DNA of 64,000 nucleotides from Polyangium jinanense (GTDB taxonomy: Bacteria; Myxococcota; Polyangia; Polyangiales; Polyangiaceae): positions 1 to 64,000 of the forward strand of contig NZ_JAGTJJ010000060.1 in assembly GCF_028435365.1 (NCBI RefSeq), in the 5' to 3' direction. Below are positions 57,350-64,000 of the stretch, in pieces. Within the stretch, counting starts at the first letter, position 1, and each line of letters starts with the position of its first letter. The notes beneath the pieces were generated by a model. That model did no database searches, was not told where the DNA came from, and saw nothing but the letters and a program-made list of their open reading frames with translations. The position numbers and the translations under genes are program-made.

Positions 57350-57700
57350 GTCGCGCCGGGGCGCTGCCCCGGGCCCCGCGGGGGCTGTTCGCCCCTCGAC
57401 CCGAACCAGGGCAAGCCCTGGACCGATTGGGGAAGAACTGCGCGATGCGCAGTTCTTCCCACAGGCCGGTGGCAAGACCATGGAGGTGCTGGCGACGGGC
57501 ACGTTGCCTGTTGAATCGTCAACGACGCGGTTTTGATGGGCAGGGTCGTCGTTGGTCTTGACCTGGCCTGTTCGATGAACTGCGCATCGCGCAGTTCATC
57601 GCCCCGGGTCCAGCGCTTGCGCTGGTCCGGGTCCAGGGGCGGATAGCCCCTGGTGGGGTCTGGGGCAACGCCCCAGCGCAGCGCCTCCCAAGATGAGACG
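57350..57700. repeat. Nested inverted-repeat element, copy B
   Basis: The second copy of the element at 110-435, with longer arms. The left arm (about 57350-57480) and right arm (about 57541-57700) are imperfect inverted repeats over some 130 bp. Shared stems are GGGAAGAACTGCGC (57430-57443 with 57447-57460) and CGATGAACTGCGC (57573-57585 with 57589-57601). The core (57481-57536) differs from copy A but again carries its own small stem, GTTGA-ATCG-TCAAC (57510-57523). It fills most of the 413-bp gap between the small exported protein and the VOC gene. Confidence 0.85.
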
Positions 57701-57737
57701 CTTGCCCCTGCGACGCTGGCCGCCCTACACTCGGTTC

Positions 57738-58130
57738 ATGCGAATGAACCAGGTCACCGTGGCGGCCACGGACATTGCGGCCTCGATTGCCTTCTATCAG
57801 GCGCTCGGCTTGCGCCTCATCGTGCGCTCCGACCACTACGCGCGCTTCGAATGCCCCGACGCGGCCGGCGGCGAACCGGCCACGTTCTCGCTGCACCTGC
57901 AGGACACGCCGCCCGCGAAGGACGGCGTGGTTGTTTATTTCGAGGAAGACGACCTCGACGCGACGGTCGAGCGCCTGTCGAGAGCGGGCCTCTCGTTCGA
58001 TGTGCTCCCCACGGACCAGCGCTGGCTCTGGCGCGAGGCGTACGTCACGGATCCGGCGGGCAATCGAGTTTGTCTTTACCGGGCCGGGGAGGCGCGGCGC
58101 TTCCCGCCGTGGCGATTGAAGGATTCTTGA
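57738..58130 (+). CDS. VOC-family (glyoxalase-like) protein
   Basis: A 130-residue protein of the vicinal oxygen chelate superfamily with two beta-alpha-beta-beta-beta halves: MNQVTVAATDIAASIAFYQALGL and VYFEEDDLDATVERL, ending in YVTDPAGNRVCLYRAGEA. The family covers lyases, dioxygenases and resistance proteins; the substrate is unknown. An alternative start lies two codons further on (57744). It is convergent with the phosphotransferase gene. Confidence 0.85.
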   Translation: MRMNQVTVAATDIAASIAFYQALGLRLIVRSDHYARFECPDAAGGEPATFSLHLQDTPPAKDGVVVYFEEDDLDATVERLSRAGLSFDVLPTDQRWLWREAYVTDPAGNRVCLYRAGEARRFPPWRLKDS

Positions 58131-58154
58131 TCGGCTCTACGAATCGCCGCACGC

Positions 58155-59117
58155 TCACCCGCTTTCTTTTTCGATCGTCGCGAGCATCGTTCGGGCGAAC
58201 TCGATCGCGCCATCGTTGCCCGCGGTGAGCCCCCACTTCGCCCCGAGCGCCGGGAACGCCGCCCAGCGCTCGGCGGCGTGGGCCGCGAGGCCGCTCCACG
58301 TCGTGCCGCCGGCCGCCTCGAAACGCTCGAGGCAAGCGTCGAGCGCTGCCTTGCCGAACGCGCCGACGAACAGCGCGAAATCGATCGAGGGATCCCCGAG
58401 GTGGGCCTCGGTCCAGTCGAGGATCCCCGTCAAACGGCCCTCTTCGTCGAGCAGCATGTGACCCGGGTGGAGATCGCCGTGCACCAGGGCGAGATGACGC
58501 GGCCAGATCGCGTCATTCGCGAGCCAGCGTTGCCAACGCGCCCAGACCACGTCCGGCGTCGCGAGGATCTCGCGCGTCTCGTCCATGGCGCGAGCGATTT
58601 CGACGCGGGTGTCGTCGATCGATTTCCTCGGGACGCCCGCCTCCTCGATCGCTCGGACGCTCACCTTTTGTAATGCCGCGAGCGCCTCGGCGAACGAATG
58701 GATGAACGTCTCCGAGGGGGCCGCCGGATCGACACGATTCCAGACGACGCCGACTGCCGGATCCACGGTGACGGCGGGGACGCCGCCGAGGCGCGGGTAG
58801 GCGATCACCTGCTCGGTGAACACGCGCCAATGCGGCACCGCGACGGGCAGGTGCCCGCGCACGAGGCCGAGCACCCGCGCCTCGACGCGCGCGGACTCCA
58901 CCACGGCCATGCGCCGCGGCGTCCGCACGACCCACGGCACGCCTTCCTCGTCGTGGGCGTGTACCACGAGGAAATCTAGCCCACTTCGATCGAAATCGGC
59001 CATTTCGGTCGTGATCTGGAGCCCCGCGCGGCGAGCGGCCGCGAGGAGCGCGGGGGCGGAATCGAGCGGCTCGAAGGACGAAGAAGCCGCGGACGAGAGA
59101 GCACTACGTTCGGTCAT
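58155..59117 (-). CDS. Macrolide 2'-phosphotransferase-like kinase (APH family)
   Basis: A 320-residue protein of the aminoglycoside phosphotransferase fold, closest in pattern to macrolide kinases of the Mph type. The catalytic loop LVHGDLHPGHMLLDEEG is followed by the metal-binding ILDWTEAHLGDPSIDFALF. The N-terminal lobe has PWVVRTPRRM. A GAGGAG site lies seven bases before the ATG. It may phosphorylate a macrolide, giving resistance to self-made or environmental antibiotics, or another sugar-containing compound. No biosynthetic genes are next to it. Confidence 0.85.
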   Translation of the reverse strand: MTERSALSSAASSSFEPLDSAPALLAAARRAGLQITTEMADFDRSGLDFLVVHAHDEEGVPWVVRTPRRMAVVESARVEARVLGLVRGHLPVAVPHWRVFTEQVIAYPRLGGVPAVTVDPAVGVVWNRVDPAAPSETFIHSFAEALAALQKVSVRAIEEAGVPRKSIDDTRVEIARAMDETREILATPDVVWARWQRWLANDAIWPRHLALVHGDLHPGHMLLDEEGRLTGILDWTEAHLGDPSIDFALFVGAFGKAALDACLERFEAAGGTTWSGLAAHAAERWAAFPALGAKWGLTAGNDGAIEFARTMLATIEKESG

Positions 59118-59606
59118 GAAAAACTCCTCTTCGCGCGCCCGGAGGCGCATACGGAAGGGAAGACGCGGGAGCGCGTCGCCTCACGACCGGCAGCACGAAT
59201 GTGGCCTATTCACTTTGGGCTGCCAGGCTGCCGGCGTGAGCCACCGCGCCCGGTCTTCCCCGGGGGGAAGCGGGCACGGAAAAGCACCCACGCGCTCGTT
59301 GCATCGACCCGATCGTACCGGGGATGCAAGGAGGACGAGGATGCCGAGCTCAGCGCAGCCGGATGAATGCCACGGCGCGACTCTGCCATACGATGGGTGA
59401 CAAGGCAAGCCCTCCGGCGACGGAGAATGTGCTCGACGGAGAAGCGCATTCCGATCCTGACAGACTCCCGACAACCACCGAAAGCCTGTGTTCCGCGATT
59501 CAATTCTGGGCTACACTGGAGCTCGCCGACGGACGAGCCGGACGAGCTTGCGCGGAGCGCACGCCGTCCCGTCCTCGATGATTCGGGGGATTCCCGGGGG
59601 ACTCTC
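59118..59606. other. Intergenic region upstream of the GTPase operon
   Basis: These 489 bases contain no convincing gene. Features are a perfect stem CTTCCCC-GG-GGGGAAG (59255-59270) and a looser pair TTGCATC/GATGCAA (59300-59306, 59324-59330). The region must hold promoters for the phosphotransferase (leftward) and the GTPase pair (rightward), but no consensus pair is clear. Confidence 0.4.
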
Positions 59607-60605
59607 ATGTCGATGCTCATCGCCTCGTGCATCTTGCTCGCGTTCGCCATGGCAGGGCTCGTGTTCATGGCGGCGCGATATCGGCGGTCGACCCAGGCCG
59701 AAATCGACGCTCGGAAGCGCGTCGATGGCCTGGAGAACGAAAACAAGGCGCTCGTGGCGAAGCTCCACGTCGCGGTGGAAGAGGACAAGAAAAAGGTCGG
59801 CTGGCTCGATCATCAGGAGCAGGAAATCCTCTGGCTCCGGGCCGAGCTCGAGAAGCGGCCGAAGATCACGCGCAAGACATACAAGATCCTCACGCTCGGC
59901 GTGAAAGCCACGGGAAAGACCTCGCTCACCCTCAAATGGGCGAACCCGCTCATCGACCTCGGCGTCCTCGCCGGCACCAAGATCGACCGTTACGAGCGGA
60001 CCGTGAGCCACGTGCTTCAGAAGGACGTGGTCATCGAGCACGTCTTCGAGGTCGGCGACTGGGGCGGCGAGCACATCGTCGACGCGCAGCAGGAGCTCAT
60101 CGGGGACGAGATTCACGGGCTGCTCATCGTCGTCGATCTCGGCGGCAAGGACGCGAAGAAGGTCGACCCCGGGCGTGTTCAGGAGCAGCTCCAGGAGTTC
60201 CAGCCGCAGGCGCTCAAGTTCTTCTTCGGCCCGAAGACCGTGGCGTCGTGCAAGACCGTGGTGCTTTTCATCAACAAGAGTGATCTGCTCTCCGGCACGC
60301 CGCTCGAGGTGGAGGAGCAAGCGAAGAAGCTTTATGCCCCGCTCATCGAGAACCTCACGAAGTACTCGATGCAGCTCGACATCCGCGTCTTCGTCGGCTC
60401 CGCGAACTACGGGCACTCGACCCATCTCCTGTTCTCGCATTTCGTGGAGCGGATCCTCCCGAAGCAAGCCTACGACTCGCAGCTCTTGCAGCGCATGGTG
60501 AAGGACCTGTCGGAGACGTCGAAGGTGGAGAGATCGGAGAAAACGGTTCCGCTGCCCGCGGTGAACGCGTCCTCCGAACCTCCCAAGCTTTCGCGGGTGA
60601 ACTAA
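59607..60605 (+). CDS. Membrane-anchored coiled-coil GTPase
   Basis: A 332-residue protein. One N-terminal membrane helix (about 4-23) anchors it, a coiled coil follows (about 28-88), then a G domain with G1 GVKATGKT (about 98-105), G3 DWGGEH (about 151), G4 NKSD (about 223) and G5 GSANYG. Relative to Ras-type proteins the G domain has extra helices. The C-terminal 40 residues are a polar tail. The stop codon abuts the start of the next gene with no spacer, so the two are certainly coupled. I do not recognise a named family. The anchor makes it different from the small soluble GTPase at 2429-2932. Confidence 0.85.
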   Translation: MSMLIASCILLAFAMAGLVFMAARYRRSTQAEIDARKRVDGLENENKALVAKLHVAVEEDKKKVGWLDHQEQEILWLRAELEKRPKITRKTYKILTLGVKATGKTSLTLKWANPLIDLGVLAGTKIDRYERTVSHVLQKDVVIEHVFEVGDWGGEHIVDAQQELIGDEIHGLLIVVDLGGKDAKKVDPGRVQEQLQEFQPQALKFFFGPKTVASCKTVVLFINKSDLLSGTPLEVEEQAKKLYAPLIENLTKYSMQLDIRVFVGSANYGHSTHLLFSHFVERILPKQAYDSQLLQRMVKDLSETSKVERSEKTVPLPAVNASSEPPKLSRVN

Positions 60606-61970
60606 ATGAGCGCGCGCGGCGAAGGCCGAAGGGGAGGCTACGTGGCGCCGACGTACAAGGCGCCCGCCGACGTGGCCTGGTACCATTTCCTGCACGGGAA
60701 CGTCCCGGGGCACCAGATCGATTTCATCTATCACCCCGAGGTGCCCCAGGGCCCCTTGTCCCGGCAGCATTTCGGTCACCTCTCGCGGCTTCTCAAGTAC
60801 ATCGAGCCGCGGACGACGAGTGATTGCGCGTTCGCCATCGGGAACCTCTCCCGCGACGACACGCAACACGAGCCGGGGCGCGGCGGCGTGGCGCTGATCT
60901 TCGGGCTGCGCATCCGCGGCGCCCGCGATCACGCCGGCCGGCAAGACCCGCCGTTCTCGCACGCCATCGTGGCCATCGAGCGTGATCTCGACGCGGCCTT
61001 CGTGTGTCGCGCCGCGCTCGAATTCCGGGCGCGGCTCTTCGAGCGTACGGCGGTAACGGCCGAGGGCCATGGCTGGTATCACACGTATGCCCGGCGCGGC
61101 GAGGATCCGGCCGCGGCGCTGCCCCTCTTGCAAGCCTACAAAGCGAGCTTCGACGGGCTGCCTTCGGCGGGGCCGGGGACTCGCTCGCTCCGCTGGGCGG
61201 TGGCCGAGGAGGTCAAGCTGCCGGGGCGTATCGTGATCGTGCACGACGACGACACGCCGTTCGAGGGGATCGCGGCGTGCGCGGCGCGGATCGCGGCCGT
61301 CCTGTATCGTTCGAACATCAAATGGACGGCCCTCTCGAACGGGCGGGAATCCGATCTGCCGAACGGCATCACGATCCGATTCTTGCCTGCGAGCGAGGTC
61401 GGCCCGCAGCCGGCGGGCACGCCGGTGTTTCCGCTCGAACGCGTGCCGCACGACGAGGACGAGCTCGCGCGGGAGCTCTTCGGCGCGACGCCCGTGCGTG
61501 GCCACGAAGGCCCCGAGCGCGGGCGCGGCTGGCGGGATCAATATCGTGGACCCGCCACGAGCCTGCTCGTCGGGGAGGAGCCCACACGGGCGGAGTCGGC
61601 CGGGCCCTCCGCCGAAATGCCGCCGCCTTCGGCCACGAAGCGATGGCCCTGGGCCGGACTCGGCGCGGTCGTGGCCATGGGTTGCTTCGGCATGTACCTG
61701 CTTCGCGGGGCGAACCCGGGCGCCCCATCCGCGCCGGGATCACCGGCGCAGCTCCTCGCTCCCGGCGCCGAGGCCGCGCCTCCGAGCGTCGCGAAACCCG
61801 ACGTGTTGCCTCTGCCGAGCCCGCCATCCGAAAAGCCGCCCGTGCAGGAAAAGGCCAGCGCGAGCGTCGCGGAGCAGGATGTCGCCTCCTCGAACAAGCA
61901 AGCGAAGACGCGGTCGCCGAAGGTGTCCCGCAAGCCGCCGCCCGTCGTCGGGGGCCCGCCGAGGTTCTGA
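60606..61970 (+). CDS. Membrane partner protein of the GTPase
   Basis: A 454-residue protein. The cytoplasmic N-terminal domain (about 15-275) starts YVAPTYKAPADVAWYHFLHGNVPGHQIDFIYHPE and has conserved-looking polar stretches (LSRQHFGHLSRLLKYIEP, RGGVALIFGLRI, WYHTYARRGED). It loosely resembles GTPase-associated adaptor domains, but I cannot assign it firmly. A single membrane helix (about 348-368, WAGLGAVVAMGCFGMYLLRG) is followed by a disordered Pro/Ala/Lys tail outside. It starts at the base after the GTPase stop. A terminator follows 22 bp after its stop, so the operon has just these two genes. Confidence 0.82.
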   Translation: MSARGEGRRGGYVAPTYKAPADVAWYHFLHGNVPGHQIDFIYHPEVPQGPLSRQHFGHLSRLLKYIEPRTTSDCAFAIGNLSRDDTQHEPGRGGVALIFGLRIRGARDHAGRQDPPFSHAIVAIERDLDAAFVCRAALEFRARLFERTAVTAEGHGWYHTYARRGEDPAAALPLLQAYKASFDGLPSAGPGTRSLRWAVAEEVKLPGRIVIVHDDDTPFEGIAACAARIAAVLYRSNIKWTALSNGRESDLPNGITIRFLPASEVGPQPAGTPVFPLERVPHDEDELARELFGATPVRGHEGPERGRGWRDQYRGPATSLLVGEEPTRAESAGPSAEMPPPSATKRWPWAGLGAVVAMGCFGMYLLRGANPGAPSAPGSPAQLLAPGAEAAPPSVAKPDVLPLPSPPSEKPPVQEKASASVAEQDVASSNKQAKTRSPKVSRKPPPVVGGPPRF

Positions 61971-61992
61971 GCGTACACGTTTGGCAGGGAAC

Positions 61993-62029
61993 GTCGCCGC
62001 GCCCCCGAGGAGCGCGGCGACTTCGTTTT
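61993..62029 (+). terminator. Intrinsic terminator of the GTPase operon
   Basis: GTCGCCGCGC (61993-62002) pairs perfectly with GCGCGGCGAC (62012-62021) around a 9-base loop and is followed by TTCGTTTT (62022-62029). It is the best rho-independent terminator in the window. Confidence 0.78.
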
Positions 62030-62037
62030 GAAGGGAA

Positions 62038-63543
62038 TCAGTCGAACGATTCCATGTCCCGGCGCAGGCCCGCGGGCGCCGGATCCTGGGGATCGTCGCC
62101 CTGGCCGCCCGGACCCTCGAGCCCAATCTCGAACGAGACGCCCGTGGCCGCCGGCGCATTCCCCACATAGGCAATGCCGATTGAATGCCCACCACGACCG
62201 CCGCCGCCGTGGCCCCCGTCGCCCCCATTGCCCCCATTGCCGCCGTGGCACCCGGGTTTCAAGGGAGAATACTGGGGCGGCGGGCCGCCGAGCCCTCCCG
62301 TGCCGCCATTCCCGCCCGCCTGCCCCTGGGCCCCGTCGCCGCCTTTTCCGCCGCCTGCCGTGACGATCGTGACGGCCTCGGACGAGATCCTCGCGTCGAT
62401 GCAGAGGAGGCCGAAGCTCCCGCCGCCTGCGCCTCCGCCCGCGCCGCCTTTCCCGCCGCATCCGCCCGTCCCGCCGCTGCCGCCGCTGGCCCCGTGGGTC
62501 GTCGCGCTCCCGGCCGGGCATTTGTTCACGCCCAACCCGCCCAATGCGGCGCCGCCCCCACCGCCGGCCAATCCCACGGTTCCTTCGCCGCCGCTCGTCC
62601 CGGACGCGCCCTCGTACCCATTCACCGAGATGGTCCCGGGCTCCACGCCGTGTGCGCCGTGTGCGCCCGTGGTCCCAGCGGCGCCGGGCCCGCCCGGCGT
62701 GCATTCGATCCCCGTGAATCCTTCGGGCTCGCCGCCCTGGCCGCCGCTCACGTCCTTGCCGAGCGAGCTATTGCGACCGGCCTTTCCCCAGGGCGAGGTG
62801 CCGAACCCCCCCGATCCGCCGATCGATTCGACCGTTCCACACGTCGAGGAGACCTCCTGCACCGCGGTGTACGTGCACGCGGCAAACCCCATTTTTCCGG
62901 GCATCCCGTCGGTCGCGCCCTTGGCCTCGGGCGTCGGGGCAAGCCCGTCCGCGCCTTTGCCGGCCTCCAAATGACACCGGCCGAGCTCGAGCTCGGCCCG
63001 ATCGGCGATCACTGCAATCGACGAGGCACCAGGCAGGACCGCGTCCGCCGCGACGACCTTGAAATTCGTCACGACCGTCGGTCCCCCCGCGCCGACGCGC
63101 AGCGGTACCTCGTTTGCGCTCGCGGACAGCGTCGTCATGCCGACCTGTGTGGTCCACGGCGAGCCGCCCGTGCAGTTGTATCCGCCGTGAAGCACCTCGC
63201 CGCCGCGGAGCGCGAGCGGCTCGATGAACGTCTCGGCGCACGCGTAAATGGGCCGCGCGCCCTGCTTCTGCACCTTGTCCACGGCCGCGCGCAGCGTCCG
63301 CAGCGGGCGCTCGGCCGTCCCCGGGTTCGTATCGTCGCCCGAGGCCGCTACGTACAGCCCGCACGATGCAGGCCGGCTCGGATCCCCGTCGAGAGGGCAT
63401 ACCGTCTGCGAGCTCGCCTGGCCGGCGCACGTCTTCGTGACGCTGCAATCGGCGAACACGTCGAGCCCGCAGCCTCCAAGCGCAAAGGCGCCCGCGGCGC
63501 AGGCGAGCATCGCCAGCGTGGACGTCATGGAATGACGACGCAT
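62038..63543 (-). CDS. Glycine-rich exported lipoprotein with DUF1565-like start
   Basis: A 501-residue lipoprotein (LACAAGAFALGGCGLD). After a Cys-containing head, the segment LYVAASGDDTNPGTAERPLRTLRAAVDKVQ is the typical start of DUF1565/parallel beta-helix surface proteins. The C-terminal 250 residues are dominated by Gly-Gly-X runs (GGTGGCGGKGGAGGGAGGG and similar) with interspersed Cys, like PE_PGRS-type sequence. It is probably a surface or matrix protein. Start chosen at MRRHSMTS, which gives a normal signal peptide. Confidence 0.82.
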   Translation of the reverse strand: MRRHSMTSTLAMLACAAGAFALGGCGLDVFADCSVTKTCAGQASSQTVCPLDGDPSRPASCGLYVAASGDDTNPGTAERPLRTLRAAVDKVQKQGARPIYACAETFIEPLALRGGEVLHGGYNCTGGSPWTTQVGMTTLSASANEVPLRVGAGGPTVVTNFKVVAADAVLPGASSIAVIADRAELELGRCHLEAGKGADGLAPTPEAKGATDGMPGKMGFAACTYTAVQEVSSTCGTVESIGGSGGFGTSPWGKAGRNSSLGKDVSGGQGGEPEGFTGIECTPGGPGAAGTTGAHGAHGVEPGTISVNGYEGASGTSGGEGTVGLAGGGGGAALGGLGVNKCPAGSATTHGASGGSGGTGGCGGKGGAGGGAGGGSFGLLCIDARISSEAVTIVTAGGGKGGDGAQGQAGGNGGTGGLGGPPPQYSPLKPGCHGGNGGNGGDGGHGGGGRGGHSIGIAYVGNAPAATGVSFEIGLEGPGGQGDDPQDPAPAGLRRDMESFD

Positions 63544-63591
63544 GGGCCTCGAACCTCCCCCATTCTCCACACGACTCATCTTCGTTTTTCC

Positions 63592-64000
63592 TCAAAAGGT
63601 CCCAAAAACCATGAGCGAGCCCCCCTGCGAGGACACCGCAGGGAGGGCGTACACCGATCCCGTCGCGCGGGGCTTCGGCCCTGAGAGGCCGTATACGAGC
63701 GTCCCGACGGCGATCACGCCGCCTCCGACGAAGCTCCACAGCGCGGCCTCGCCGAACTGGTTTTGCGCGGTCTTCAGGCGAACGAGATCGGGGCACGCGC
63801 CCGCGCCGGGATTCGAAGTGCAGTAATCGTCTTTCTCGCCGGAAAGAGACTGCGCCATCGCAGCCGCCTCGCCGGCCCGCTGCTTGGAAAGGGCCGTGAA
63901 CACGACACCGCCCAGGATCCCGACCCCCGCGGTCACGCCGCCCGCGATGAGCAGCGGCTTGCGCATCGAGCGCGTCGTTCCCGGCGCCTCCGCCTCCGCG
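63592..64000 (-). CDS. C-terminal part of a membrane protein, cut by the window
   Basis: The frame is open to the end of the window, so only the last 135 or so residues are seen. They hold two membrane helices (LLIAGGVTAGVGILGGVVFTALS and WSFVGGGVIAVGTLVYGLSG) separated by a Cys-containing loop (DDYCTSNPGAGACPDL). This end is common in myxobacterial proteins that carry PEGA or TPR domains further upstream, which cannot be checked here. It is separated from the Gly-rich lipoprotein by 48 bp, on the same strand. Confidence 0.7.
   Translation of the reverse strand, partial: AEAEAPGTTRSMRKPLLIAGGVTAGVGILGGVVFTALSKQRAGEAAAMAQSLSGEKDDYCTSNPGAGACPDLVRLKTAQNQFGEAALWSFVGGGVIAVGTLVYGLSGPKPRATGSVYALPAVSSQGGSLMVFGTF

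Noticed and set aside
1..64000. tRNA, rRNA, transposase or integrase genes
   Set aside because: None could be recognised on either strand by motif or translated sequence; a tRNAscan/Infernal run would settle the RNA part.

Overview
The window is 64 kb of high-GC, gene-dense chromosomal DNA that looks like a myxobacterium of the Polyangium/Sorangium type (Myxococcota). The pointers are several lipoproteins with long Gly-Gly-Met/Ala/Ser tracts, exported proteins ending in a Cys, a hydrophobic helix and an Arg cluster (MYXO-CTERM-like), a Ser/Thr kinase fused to an AAA/TPR module beside an FHA sigma-54 activator, and a CorE-like copper sigma factor. The species cannot be fixed from the sequence. 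I find about 50 protein genes, no rRNA or tRNA, no CRISPR array and no transposase.

Layout. 1-532: a structured non-coding repeat (copy A). 533-5222 (minus): a five-gene operon with a coiled-coil protein, a membrane protein with a possible roadblock-like domain and an OmpA domain, a small Ras-like GTPase, a histidine kinase and a double-receiver response regulator. 5463-11308: a MuiA-like lipoprotein, DinB, a membrane protein, a methyltransferase and an unknown protein. 11417-16754: a papain-like protease with a TerB-like domain, then a TetR regulator with twin operators driving an amidase and a putative 2-oxoglutarate dioxygenase, then an AraC regulator. 16758-29931: enzymes, exported lipoproteins, an AraC/SnoaL-like/NmrA-like cassette and a cytochrome P450.

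29944-37016 (minus): an orphan type VI secretion effector island with a LysM-M23 protein, a VgrG carrying a lysozyme domain, a PAAR protein carrying a related lysozyme domain, and a DUF2169 protein. 37192-40009: a MocR regulator diverging from a DUF2917-EamA fusion across three copies of one operator motif. 40021-43900: a copper locus with a CorE-like ECF sigma factor, CopA ATPase, CopZ chaperone and a small lipoprotein ending in an EGSCG motif. Three start regions here share TGTAATG-N14/15-CGTC, which I read as promoters of the sigma factor encoded in the locus.

43983-57324: a metalloprotease, an MFS transporter, an exported CHAT protease with a strong promoter, the kinase/sigma-54 activator pair, and a trypsin-like protease next to a small exported protein related to its C-terminal domain. 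57350-57700: copy B of the repeat, more complete than copy A. 57738-64000: VOC protein, aminoglycoside/macrolide-type phosphotransferase, a membrane-anchored GTPase joined directly to a membrane partner and closed by a good terminator, a glycine-rich lipoprotein, and a protein cut off by the window end.

The strongest leads are the copper ECF regulon with its putative copper peptide, the two GTPase-based membrane modules, the type VI effector island, the protease and neighbour sharing an unrecognised domain, and the paired nested inverted repeats.
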